From positions 1 to 5,586 of the forward strand of contig CAMLKY010000172.1 in NCBI GenBank assembly GCA_946480545.1: DNA of 5,586 bases, written 5' to 3'. A program made the position numbers and the translations under genes. The notes beneath the pieces were generated by a model. The model saw only the letters and a list, made by a program, of their open reading frames with translations. It was not told the DNA's origin and did not search any database. This document shows positions 1 through 5,586 of the stretch, piece after piece (position 1 is the first letter of the stretch; every line of letters begins with the position of its first letter). The stretch is from an uncultured Acidobacteriota bacterium. Its GTDB lineage: Bacteria > Acidobacteriota > Blastocatellia > Pyrinomonadales > Pyrinomonadaceae.

Positions 1-595
1 GGAAAAGATAAAGTACCGCCGGTGCAAAGGCGACGACCGCGGCAACGATCGCGGGTCCGATGCCCACGCTCGCAAACGTCAGCACCATGACGATCAGCGA
101 TAGAAAGACAACAGCGAAGATCGTCAGTCCGATACCCACATACCGGCCGGTACGGCTCGGCTCGGGAACGGCCTCGAGATGTCCGAGGCCGATATTGGAC
201 ATCGAATTTTGAAAATTATCTGGCTGCCGCTCGGCGACGTTCCGGATCTGTTGGAGTTGTGCCAGTCCGAGGTCCTGGCGCGGAGAGGTCTCATCGACGA
301 ATACCGTCGCGGTCACCCCGCCGCGCCCGAACTGTATTGTGTCGCCGGAGCGTATCTGTGTTCGCTGCACGCGCTGGCCGTTTAGATATGTTCCGTTAAG
401 GCTCTGATTGTCGGTGAGAAAAAACCCTTCGTTCCGGGCCTCGATAAATGCGTGCTGCTTCGAAGCGATCCGCTCGGCTATCGGATCGAACCGGATGCTG
501 CAATTTGGTCCGCGTCCGATCGTGAGAAACCCGCTTTCAAGCTCGTAAACGTTTCCGGCGAGCTTGCCGCTGTTCAGTGTCAGACGCAATTTCAT
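1..595 (-). CDS. FHA-domain membrane protein, 3' end off the window (possibly FHA-PrsW type)
   Basis: The first 198 residues are visible; the gene continues past the left edge. Residues 1-100 form a forkhead-associated domain, a phosphothreonine-peptide recognition fold. Visible landmarks are the GR pair at 27-28, the SKQH motif at 45-48 (the family's S-R-x-H with Lys for Arg), NGT at 67-69 and N72. A polar linker (101-150) leads to two hydrophobic segments at about 151-175 and 178-198, so the FHA domain should face the cytoplasm ahead of a membrane part. The second segment, with its 'AFAPAVLYLF' end, resembles the first helix of PrsW-type intramembrane proteases, some of which carry an FHA domain. 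That is inference, because the catalytic region is outside the window. ATG at 595 is chosen because the FHA strand begins right there and no Shine-Dalgarno or better in-frame start lies upstream before a stop at 626-628. The gene probably starts as a leaderless mRNA. Confidence 0.87.
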   Translation of the reverse strand, partial: MKLRLTLNSGKLAGNVYELESGFLTIGRGPNCSIRFDPIAERIASKQHAFIEARNEGFFLTDNQSLNGTYLNGQRVQRTQIRSGDTIQFGRGGVTATVFVDETSPRQDLGLAQLQQIRNVAERQPDNFQNSMSNIGLGHLEAVPEPSRTGRYVGIGLTIFAVVFLSLIVMVLTFASVGIGPAIVAAVVAFAPAVLYLF

Positions 596-601
596 ATGGC
601 A

Positions 602-629
602 ATCATAAAAACAAAGGACCCAAAGTCAA
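602..629 (-). promoter_or_regulatory. Sigma-70-type promoter for the FHA gene, embedded in a terminator
   Basis: On the minus strand the -35 box is TTGACT (624-629) and the -10 box is TATGAT (602-607), separated by 16 bp; each matches five of six consensus bases. Six bases separate the -10 box from the ATG, so the expected +1 is base 595, the A of the start codon. This fits the absence of a ribosome-binding site and predicts a leaderless transcript. The -35 box lies in the 3' half of the terminator hairpin's apex, and the spacer contains most of the U-tract. The assignment rests on sequence match only. Confidence 0.6.
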
Positions 630-647
630 GAAACTGACTCTGGGTCC
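605..647 (-). terminator. Intrinsic terminator of the exported VCBS protein gene
   Basis: A hairpin lies 22 nt past the stop of the upstream gene. GGACCCA (616-622) pairs with TGGGTCC (641-647); after one A/C mismatch, AGTCA (624-628) pairs with TGACT (635-639), closing a six-base loop. In the minus-strand transcript the stem is followed at once by a U-rich run read from 615-605 (TTTGTTTTTAT). On the plus strand the stem is not followed by a T-run, so termination is directional. The start codon of the next gene is only about ten bases beyond the U-tract. Confidence 0.85.
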
Positions 648-669
648 GTCGGGAGCATTTAACTAAACG

Positions 670-2718
670 CTACTGCGGCTGAACGGACGAGGGCGACGGT
701 CGATCGCCGGTCTGCCCGAATGCCCGTATAGACAGCACAGCGTTTGAGCTGTTGACACGGTACCAGACACTGGAGCTAGGCCGGAAAACCGCGATATCCG
801 TTTTACCGTCGCCATCATAATCGGCCGGGACGGGGATATCCTCCGCTATACCGAATTGGTATGCCGAGAAGCTTCCATTGCCCGACTTGATCGTGTACCA
901 GACACCTTCGGACGGGCGATACACAGAGAAATCCGCACGGCCGTCGCCGTCGTAGTCCGCAAAGAGCGGTTTGTCGCCGGCTGTTCCGAACGTGTAGTAC
1001 TGCGGCGTCCCAGTCTGACTTCGGAGTACGTACCAACCGCCGTTCGATTCACGCCACACGACGATGTCCGCCTTGCCGTCTCCATCGACGTCACCGCCGA
1101 ACGCTCGATCGCCGGTTGATCCCCACTGCTGATATCTGATGCCGCCAGTGCTTTGATTTATGTACCAGACACCGGTCGAAGGTCTCCAGACAGCTACGTC
1201 GGTCTTGCCGTCTCCGTCGTAATCGGCCGGAACAGGTACGTCTCCGTCGAGTCCGAATTGAACCGCCGGGCGAGAGCCGTTACCGCTCATGACAAACCAC
1301 CAGACGCCGCCGGACGGCCGGAAGATCGCGTGATCTGTCTTGCCATCGCCATCGTAATCCCCGGGGGTGATGATGTCGCCGGGGAGTCCCCAGTTGAGTG
1401 TCGACTGTGTGGTGTCAGAGCTCTTCTCGACTGTCCAGTCACCCGTCGTGGGGCGGAAGACCGAGAAGTCAGTCTTACCATCACCATCAAAATCCGAAAC
1501 CTGGTTTCTTGTCGCAACATTGACGACATAAAGACCCGTCGCCAGATCTCCGAGGAGGACCTTGTCCTCACCGAGGAACGGATAGACCGCCCAATTGCCG
1601 TTATATCCGGCGATCTGCTGATTGGTCAGCCGGTTCTCGCCACATATCACATCATCCGGACTCAACTTAGCTTTAGCTTCCCTTACTTCCCGCAGATCCT
1701 CTTCGGTAAATTGCGCGGCCCACGTATCGTACTGGCCGATGCGAACGGGGTTGCTCGGCTCTGAGATATCAAATACTAGAGTTCCCGCCTGATACCAGGC
1801 CACGTAGAGCTTATTCCCCATCACAACTGGGTTATGCGGCGTAACAGCCACGATTCCCAGGTCTGACATAGAAACGCGGTTGACCATCAAAGGAGCGGCC
1901 GGGTCGGTCACGTTGTAAACCCGAATGTCTCCCGGGTTCGTAACATTGCTGTCGCTTATTTCTCGCGCACTGTAAAGGAAGTTACCGTCTTCGCTAGTCC
2001 AGGCACTGTGATTTGCGTTGAAGCCTACGGGCACGAATCCCAGAAGCGCCGGCGCCTGAGCTGCAAGGTTTCCAATATCGAAAATGTCGACGCGAGTGGA
2101 TCCGGAAAACCCCGAAAGGTACATCCGGTTCCCGCGAATATGCATCGCGTGCACCCAACCACCGTCGCTGGAACTGAATGTCCATTTGAGCACCGGCGCT
2201 GCCGGGTTGGTCACGTCGATGATCTTCAGTGGACGCGTTGCCGTAGAATTAGAGTTTATTAGAAGGTAACGCCGGTCATTCTGGTCGAAGACCATCATCT
2301 CGTGAATCGTCGAGTATCCGCCACCGGTCGTCGCGTTCACTTTGCCCAACAAGGTCGGTACGGCCGGATTGGTGAGGTCGACGATATGTACGCCCTCTGT
2401 TGTGTTGCCTGCACCAAAGTACCCTCTGTTTCCAATCACGATCGCCTCGAGGAACTGAATATTCGCGCCCGGATTGTAATGGCTGTAGAGCGAAGGCGCG
2501 TCCGGATTCGACACATTCATGATGAATACGCCCCGGCAATTGTAGCTACCCATGACGGCGATATTACCGTCAGCATAGATGTCCGCGAATTTGAGATTCG
2601 ACGTCGACGTACACCCCGGCGGGATAAAGTTGGCTCGCAGGCGTATCGGGCGTGCGTCTGCCTCGAGCGCACCGAGACAAAGCACAAGAATGGCAATGAT
2701 CAATAGAAGATTTTTCAT
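670..2718 (-). CDS. Exported LVIVD beta-propeller protein with six C-terminal VCBS/FG-GAP repeats
   Basis: The protein has 682 residues. A signal peptide covers residues 1-22: MKN start, hydrophobic core, and an A-D-A site at 20-22. Residues about 40-403 are a LVIVD-repeat propeller with repeats near 63, 109, 163, 209, 264, 312 and 395, each of the form 'G-x-x-I-x-D-x-T-N-P-A-x-P'. Blades include IHE (139), VHAMH (189-193), NHS (236-238) and PHN (294-296), and the last reads 'GNWAVYPFLG'. The pattern fits the choice-of-anchor-B family. A charged stretch at about 336-368 looks like an insertion in the last blade. Residues 409-672 hold six repeats starting with D-x-D-G-D-G calcium-loop motifs at 409, 454, 499, 543, 588 and 633, each followed by an 'xxVFRPSxGxWY' strand. 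No sorting tail or membrane anchor follows; the chain ends GDRPSPSSVQPQ. An extracellular or envelope role is inferred, and no enzymatic function can be assigned. The gene has its own candidate promoter and a terminator. ATG at 2718 directly precedes the signal peptide; only a weak purine run (AAGAAAA) precedes it. Confidence 0.9.
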   Translation of the reverse strand: MKNLLLIIAILVLCLGALEADARPIRLRANFIPPGCTSTSNLKFADIYADGNIAVMGSYNCRGVFIMNVSNPDAPSLYSHYNPGANIQFLEAIVIGNRGYFGAGNTTEGVHIVDLTNPAVPTLLGKVNATTGGGYSTIHEMMVFDQNDRRYLLINSNSTATRPLKIIDVTNPAAPVLKWTFSSSDGGWVHAMHIRGNRMYLSGFSGSTRVDIFDIGNLAAQAPALLGFVPVGFNANHSAWTSEDGNFLYSAREISDSNVTNPGDIRVYNVTDPAAPLMVNRVSMSDLGIVAVTPHNPVVMGNKLYVAWYQAGTLVFDISEPSNPVRIGQYDTWAAQFTEEDLREVREAKAKLSPDDVICGENRLTNQQIAGYNGNWAVYPFLGEDKVLLGDLATGLYVVNVATRNQVSDFDGDGKTDFSVFRPTTGDWTVEKSSDTTQSTLNWGLPGDIITPGDYDGDGKTDHAIFRPSGGVWWFVMSGNGSRPAVQFGLDGDVPVPADYDGDGKTDVAVWRPSTGVWYINQSTGGIRYQQWGSTGDRAFGGDVDGDGKADIVVWRESNGGWYVLRSQTGTPQYYTFGTAGDKPLFADYDGDGRADFSVYRPSEGVWYTIKSGNGSFSAYQFGIAEDIPVPADYDGDGKTDIAVFRPSSSVWYRVNSSNAVLSIRAFGQTGDRPSPSSVQPQ
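709..1494 (-). repeat. Six tandem ~135-bp coding repeats (VCBS/FG-GAP)
   Basis: Within the exported protein gene, six in-frame units recur every 135, 135, 132, 135 and 135 bp, measured between D-x-D-G-D-G motifs. At the DNA level the most similar part is the plus-strand segment 'ccgtc(g/t)ccgtcgtaatc', the complement of the calcium-loop codons, seen near 805, 945, 1080, 1210, 1345 and 1480. The first unit lacks the 'FGxxGDxPxPa' strand that begins all the others, and an unpaired copy of that strand ends the protein. Unit divergence is protein-like, not recent duplication. Confidence 0.85.
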
Positions 2719-2729
2719 TTTTCTTAACG

Positions 2730-2778
2730 GCAGCGGATGCCGGAACAGATAAAAATCGCGGCGAAATAGTACCGCTGC
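2730..2778 (-). other. Inverted repeat in the leader of the exported protein gene
   Basis: GCAGCGG (2730-2736) and CCGCTGC (2772-2778) are perfect 7-bp complements separated by 35 bases. They lie between the predicted transcription start (about 2788) and the ATG at 2718. The 3' arm in the mRNA lies 12-18 nt before the start codon, so a fold could shield the ribosome-binding region. The long loop and short arms leave chance as a real possibility. Confidence 0.3.
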
Positions 2779-2794
2779 TGGAACTTAGCCGGAG

Positions 2795-2822
2795 ATTATA
2801 CTACAGAAGGGATGGAAATTAA
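2795..2822 (-). promoter_or_regulatory. Candidate promoter of the exported VCBS protein gene
   Basis: The minus strand has a perfect TATAAT -10 box at 2795-2800 in the 130-bp gap between the HARE-HTH gene and the exported protein gene. The -35 region is poor: the best alignment is TTAATT at 2817-2822 with a 16-bp spacer. The predicted start site is near 2788, giving a leader of about 70 nt. I see no terminator between the upstream gene's stop (2849) and this promoter, so read-through from upstream is also possible. Confidence 0.5.
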
Positions 2823-2848
2823 GGATCGCCAGAGAACATTTCGACAAC

Positions 2849-3484
2849 CTAGGACGCCACCTGGTCGCGCGAGGCTTCTCGCATCACCAGATCAAAGGTG
2901 CCGGGCTCGACCTTTCGGAAGCGACGATTGCGATTAAGCGATACTGCAACCGAGATAGTGGGGTTGTTTCCCTTGAATTCCATTCCGCCTGCGACGAGCA
3001 GGTTATAGAGCTCATTGACGTGAAGAGGTTTGCCCGCCTCACGAAGCAGGAGCGTGCAGGCCTGGGTGATCGTACGATCTGCAAAGCGATGACTGATCGG
3101 CTCGATATTATTCGCTCGCGACGGAACACCACCGCGATTCTGATTTATGTATGCGACTGAATTCGCAGGCCGGTAGCTCGAGTTAGACTGGTTCCGCTGG
3201 TTTTGGGTCGATCTCTGACGCGGCTCCGGGCGTCGATCGTAATCGTCTTCGATCCGGAGCGTCTTTCCAATATTGAGACTCCGATTTCCCGAACGCATCG
3301 TGACCAGAAGGCTATCGATCGCGGACTCGGTCTGCGCCGCACTGTTCTCCAGCGCCTCGATCTCTTCTTTTAGTCTCTCGGACTCCATCTCGACTTCACG
3401 GAGCCTTGCCATCAGACGGCTCTGCGCATTCCGCGTCTGACGGAGGCTTTGTTCAAGTGTTGCTATAAGGTTTTCGTCCAACAT
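2849..3484 (-). CDS. Coiled-coil protein with C-terminal HARE-HTH winged-helix domain
   Basis: The protein has 211 residues in three parts. Residues about 5-65 are a Glu/Leu/Arg-rich coiled coil with heptad-like Leu spacing, including a 'RLKEEIEALENS' stretch. Residues about 78-130 are a polar, Arg/Asn/Gln/Ser-rich linker of low complexity. Residues about 133-200 match the HARE-HTH pattern: 'TITQACTLLLREAGKPLHV' followed by an 'ELYNLLVAGGMEFKGNNP' helix region, then 'RFRKVEPGTFDLV', the closing wing. HARE-HTH domains occur in the RNA polymerase delta subunit, in restriction enzymes and in eukaryotic ASXL proteins, where they are thought to bind DNA or nucleoprotein. A DNA-binding oligomer is therefore the natural inference; the target is unknown. 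ATG at 3484 is the only plausible start, since no upstream in-frame start precedes a stop. The 64-bp gap to the polyprenyl synthase gene upstream shows no terminator or clear promoter, so the two may share a transcript. Confidence 0.8.
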   Translation of the reverse strand: MLDENLIATLEQSLRQTRNAQSRLMARLREVEMESERLKEEIEALENSAAQTESAIDSLLVTMRSGNRSLNIGKTLRIEDDYDRRPEPRQRSTQNQRNQSNSSYRPANSVAYINQNRGGVPSRANNIEPISHRFADRTITQACTLLLREAGKPLHVNELYNLLVAGGMEFKGNNPTISVAVSLNRNRRFRKVEPGTFDLVMREASRDQVAS

Positions 3485-3548
3485 GGTTGAGATCGGGCCG
3501 GCTTCTATCGAGCTTCTTTGATGCGATCCGGAAAGCCTGGCGGCGTGT

Positions 3549-4568
3549 TCAACTGTTTCGATGAATCACGAAGTTCGGTATCGCGTCCAGAGCAAAACGA
3601 TACTCGGTTTCCGGTAAAAGTTCAAGGTTTTTCCGGGCGGCGGACGCGTATGATAGGGCGATCTCGCGAACGACGTCAAGCACGCCCTCGTCCTTTAATC
3701 TAAGGGCCATCGATGCCCGCGCCGGCTCGTCATACGAGCCTTCATTCATCACTTCTTCAAGTTTTGCTCGAACTGCGGGCGCCCTTTCCTGAAGGATGAT
3801 AAGAGGCAGCGTGACTTTGCCCTCAACGAGGTCGGCACCCGCGGCTTTACCGAGCGCACGCTCATCGGATGTGAAATCGAGCAGATCGTCAGCGAGCTGG
3901 AATGCAACGCCGAGGTTCATGCCGTACTCCCGGAGGGCCTTCTGTTGTTCGAAACTGGCTCCGCCGAGGATCGCGCCGATCTCGCAGCATCCGGAAAAAA
4001 GATACGCCGTCTTTCGGCGAAGAATATCGAAGTACTCGTCGCGTGTAATGGATGCATTACCGAGCATCGTCAACTGGATCAATTCCCCCTCGGTCATCTT
4101 CCGTGTGAGCCGGGTCAGGATGTCGAGGATCTCGAGCGACCGTTCCTTGAGCGATGTCTCGAATGCCGACATGTAAAGCCAGTCACCCATCAGCACAGCG
4201 GCCTGATTGCCGAATCGCGCGTTCACGGACGGGCGGCTTCGCCTTATGTCGGCATTGTCGATTATGTCGTCATGAACGAGCGTCGCGGTATGCAGCATCT
4301 CCATGACGGTCGCGAGTCGAATCGAATTGTCGGTGCTGCCGTCACCGCCGACGGCGTAATTTGCGAGGACGAGAAGAGCGGGCCGGACACGCTTGCCGCC
4401 TGAAGCTCGAAGGTAGTCACCCAGGTAGTTGATGACCTGGACGTTCGAGCTTGCCTGACGTTCGAATTCCGCTTCGACGAGACCAAGCTCTTTCTTCAAT
4501 AGCCCGAAGACCTGGCGCGCGGCTCCCGCAGCCAGCGATTCTTCTTTTGTCGCAACAAATGTCTGCAT
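3549..4568 (-). CDS. trans-Polyprenyl diphosphate synthase (IspB/HepT-like, long-chain)
   Basis: The enzyme condenses isopentenyl diphosphate units onto an allylic primer to make the all-trans polyprenyl diphosphate used for quinone side chains. At 339 residues it has the usual length. Visible motifs are GKRVRP at 58-63 (substrate phosphate binding), the first Asp-rich motif DDIID at 100-104 followed by DIRR at 107-110, the second Asp-rich motif DDLLD at 227-231, and the conserved 'GKAAGADLVEGKVTLP' at 240-255. The fifth residue before the first Asp motif is Ala95, with Thr at 96. A small residue there is typical of long-chain (C30 and longer) synthases, whereas aromatic residues at this position shorten the product; exact chain length cannot be read. 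An in-frame TTG lies one codon upstream at 4571, but ATG at 4568 is preferred because it overlaps the yajQ stop as TGATG, implying translational coupling. No Shine-Dalgarno is evident. The gene symbol is withheld because the product length is unknown. Confidence 0.93.
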   Translation of the reverse strand: MQTFVATKEESLAAGAARQVFGLLKKELGLVEAEFERQASSNVQVINYLGDYLRASGGKRVRPALLVLANYAVGGDGSTDNSIRLATVMEMLHTATLVHDDIIDNADIRRSRPSVNARFGNQAAVLMGDWLYMSAFETSLKERSLEILDILTRLTRKMTEGELIQLTMLGNASITRDEYFDILRRKTAYLFSGCCEIGAILGGASFEQQKALREYGMNLGVAFQLADDLLDFTSDERALGKAAGADLVEGKVTLPLIILQERAPAVRAKLEEVMNEGSYDEPARASMALRLKDEGVLDVVREIALSYASAARKNLELLPETEYRFALDAIPNFVIHRNS

Positions 4569-5065
4569 CAATTTGAGCGGTAGTTGTCGAATTGCATGTC
4601 GATGCCGAAATCCTTTGCCTTGAGCCGGGCGATAACATCCTGCAGCGTATCGCGGTCCTTGCCCGACACACGCACAGTCTCACCTTGGATCGAGGCCTGC
4701 ACCTTGAGCTTTGAATCCTTGATGAACTTTACGACTTCTTTCGCTTTATCACCCGGGATTCCCTGTTGGATCTTAACAAGCTGGCGAACGGTTCCGCCGC
4801 CGGCCTGCTCGACCTTTTGATAGTCGAGAGCCTTGAGCGAGATGCCGCGCTTTACGAGCTTTGACTGCAGAATGTCGTTCATGTTCCGCAGTTTCGTTTC
4901 GTCTTCAGCGGTCATGACGAGGTCTTTGCCTTCGAGGTCGACCGCAGCTTTGCTGCCCTTAAAATCGAATCTCTGCGAGATCTCTTTCGCCGTTTGATGG
5001 AGAGCGTTCGTAACCTCTGCGTAGTCTGTCTTCGAGACGATATCAAATGAATTCTCTTTTGCCAT
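4568..5065 (-). CDS. yajQ: YajQ-family (DUF520) nucleotide-binding protein
   Basis: This 165-residue protein is at the family's usual size of about 160. It begins MAKENSFDIVS, matching the family's N-terminal 'SFDIVS' strand. It contains RFDFKGS at 32-38, KIQQGI at 98-103, and the most conserved block, 'FIKDSKLKVQASIQGE', at 114-129, followed by VRVSGKDRDTLQ at 131-142. The family folds as two RRM-like halves. A Xanthomonas member binds cyclic di-GMP and acts with a LysR-type regulator, and nucleotide or RNA binding has been reported for others; which applies here is unknown. The protein is cytoplasmic, with no signal peptide. An in-frame TTG at 5083 would add six residues lying inside the palindromic element, so ATG at 5065 is preferred. 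The stop overlaps the start of the polyprenyl synthase gene by one base. Confidence 0.94.
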   Translation of the reverse strand: MAKENSFDIVSKTDYAEVTNALHQTAKEISQRFDFKGSKAAVDLEGKDLVMTAEDETKLRNMNDILQSKLVKRGISLKALDYQKVEQAGGGTVRQLVKIQQGIPGDKAKEVVKFIKDSKLKVQASIQGETVRVSGKDRDTLQDVIARLKAKDFGIDMQFDNYRSN

Positions 5066-5074
5066 ATTTTGTTT

Positions 5075-5130
5075 GGAGTGCAAGCTTCAGCTTGTTCTTC
5101 GACGTCGGAACAGGCTAGAGCCTGTACTCC
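5075..5130. repeat. 56-bp palindromic cloverleaf element (REP/MITE-like)
   Basis: An outer stem GGAGTG (5075-5080) / TACTCC (5125-5130), with one G·T pair, encloses three hairpins that abut without gaps. These are CAAGCT-TC-AGCTTG (5081-5094), an arm from TTC to GAA containing the palindrome CGACGTCG (5095-5110), and CAGGCT-AG-AGCCTG (5111-5124). The right third forms the last codons and stop of tatD; the rest fills the tatD-yajQ gap. No T-run follows on either strand, so it is not a normal terminator. The layout is typical of dispersed palindromic elements such as REP/BIME. Only one copy is in the window, so its repeat status is inferred. Confidence 0.6.
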
Positions 5131-5586
5131 GAGCTCAAGTCAAAAAAATCGATAAAGTTGCGTGTCGTCGTCCTGGCGAGCTCTTCGAACTCTACGTCGT
5201 ACAATCCCGCCAGAAATCGCGCGGTGTGTTCGACGAATGCGGGCTCGTTCCGTTTTCCGCGAAGCGGTACCGGCGTCAGAAACGGACAATCGGTCTCGAC
5301 GAGAAGTTTATCAAGCGGCACGACACGCGCTGCATCGCGAAGATTCTCGGCTTTCTTGAACGTGACATTCCCCGCAAACGATATTAGAAATCCTAGGTCG
5401 ATCAACTTTCTCGCCATCTCCGGAGTCCCGCCGAAGCAGTGCATTATCCCGCCACGAAAGGCGTCGCCCGAGCATTCCTCGGTCAGTATCTCGACAGTCT
5501 CGTCATCTGCGTCACGACTGTGAATGATGATCGGAAGCGCGAGCTCCGCAGCTTTTCTGATCTGCCGCCGGAAGACTGCTACCTGC
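5115..5586 (-). CDS. tatD: TatD-family metal-dependent hydrolase, C-terminal part (5' end off the window)
   Basis: 156 residues of a TIM-barrel amidohydrolase-fold hydrolase are visible; family members act as metal-dependent DNases or related phosphoesterases in the cytoplasm. The first complete codon begins at 5585. Metal-ligand motifs seen are IIIHSRD (His at about residue 22 of the fragment), MHCFGG (His 49) and VETDCPF (Asp 99), followed by the family signature 'PLRGKRNEPAFV'. The N-terminal HxH pair and the Glu ligand lie outside the window. The methionine at 5444 is internal, because the conserved His-containing strand lies upstream of it in frame. The chain ends DFFDLSSEYRL; the last residues (EYRL) and the TAG stop come from the palindromic element downstream, so the native tail may have been altered. 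It could equally be the YcfH-type paralogue. The gene lies 49 bp upstream of yajQ. Confidence 0.92.
   Translation of the reverse strand, partial: QVAVFRRQIRKAAELALPIIIHSRDADDETVEILTEECSGDAFRGGIMHCFGGTPEMARKLIDLGFLISFAGNVTFKKAENLRDAARVVPLDKLLVETDCPFLTPVPLRGKRNEPAFVEHTARFLAGLYDVEFEELARTTTRNFIDFFDLSSEYRL

Noticed and set aside
179..637. Two short plus-strand frames (179-385, 452-637)
   Set aside because: Both are antisense to the FHA gene, whose motifs are unmistakable; the second also runs into the terminator hairpin.
709..1494. 135-bp periodicity read as a CRISPR or satellite array
   Set aside because: The repeats are diverged, in frame and encode the VCBS calcium-loop motif; there are no short identical repeats with unique spacers.
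1153..1764. 203-codon plus-strand open frame
   Set aside because: It lies antisense to the VCBS repeats; the periodic, GC-skewed codons of the repeats keep the opposite frame open, and the peptide shows no domain.
2656..2718. Lipoprotein signal at Cys14 of the exported protein
   Set aside because: The residues before it (LVL) do not fit a lipobox, since Leu at -1 is not allowed, and an A-D-A signal peptidase I site follows.
3945..4403. 152-codon plus-strand open frame
   Set aside because: It lies entirely antisense to the clearly recognisable polyprenyl synthase.
5075..5130. Cloverleaf read as a tRNA gene
   Set aside because: It is too short; the loops are only two bases, there is no seven-base anticodon or T-loop, and the outer stem has six pairs.
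5115..5444. tatD starting at the ATG at 5444
   Set aside because: The conserved IIIHSRD metal-ligand strand lies upstream in the same frame, so this methionine is internal.

Overview
The window carries six protein-coding genes, all read on the minus strand, so transcription runs from the right edge to the left. Base composition is moderate and GC-leaning. The run of tandem VCBS/FG-GAP repeats of the DYDGDGKTD-x-AVFRPS-x-G-x-WY type, a choice-of-anchor-B-like LVIVD propeller and an FHA-plus-membrane protein together suggest an acidobacterium, most likely of the Blastocatellia/Pyrinomonadales type. That placement is inferred from protein style, not from a marker gene.

Right half, in transcription order: the C-terminal part of a TatD-family metal-dependent hydrolase; a 56-bp palindromic element that supplies the hydrolase's last codons and stop; a YajQ-family (DUF520) protein; a trans-polyprenyl diphosphate synthase whose ATG overlaps the yajQ stop as TGATG; and, 64 bp on, a small protein with an N-terminal coiled coil and a C-terminal HARE-HTH winged helix. 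This looks like a housekeeping cluster: DNA/RNA processing hydrolase, nucleotide- or RNA-binding protein, quinone side-chain synthesis, putative DNA-binding protein. Only the yajQ/synthase junction gives direct evidence of coupling.

Left half: after a 130-bp gap with a perfect TATAAT -10 box comes a 682-residue exported protein. It has a signal peptide, a LVIVD beta-propeller and then six VCBS repeats with a 44-45-residue period. It is followed by a strong intrinsic terminator. Immediately beyond this, a gene for an FHA-domain membrane protein runs off the left edge.

Two non-coding structures are the most interesting items. First, the terminator after the exported protein contains a near-consensus promoter (TTGACT, 16 bp, TATGAT) whose predicted start site falls on the A of the FHA gene's ATG. 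This implies a combined terminator/promoter and a leaderless mRNA. Second, the 56-bp element between tatD and yajQ folds as an outer stem enclosing three directly abutting hairpins and looks like an inserted dispersed repeat that rewrote the end of tatD. No RNA genes, transposase, CRISPR array or defence system is visible.
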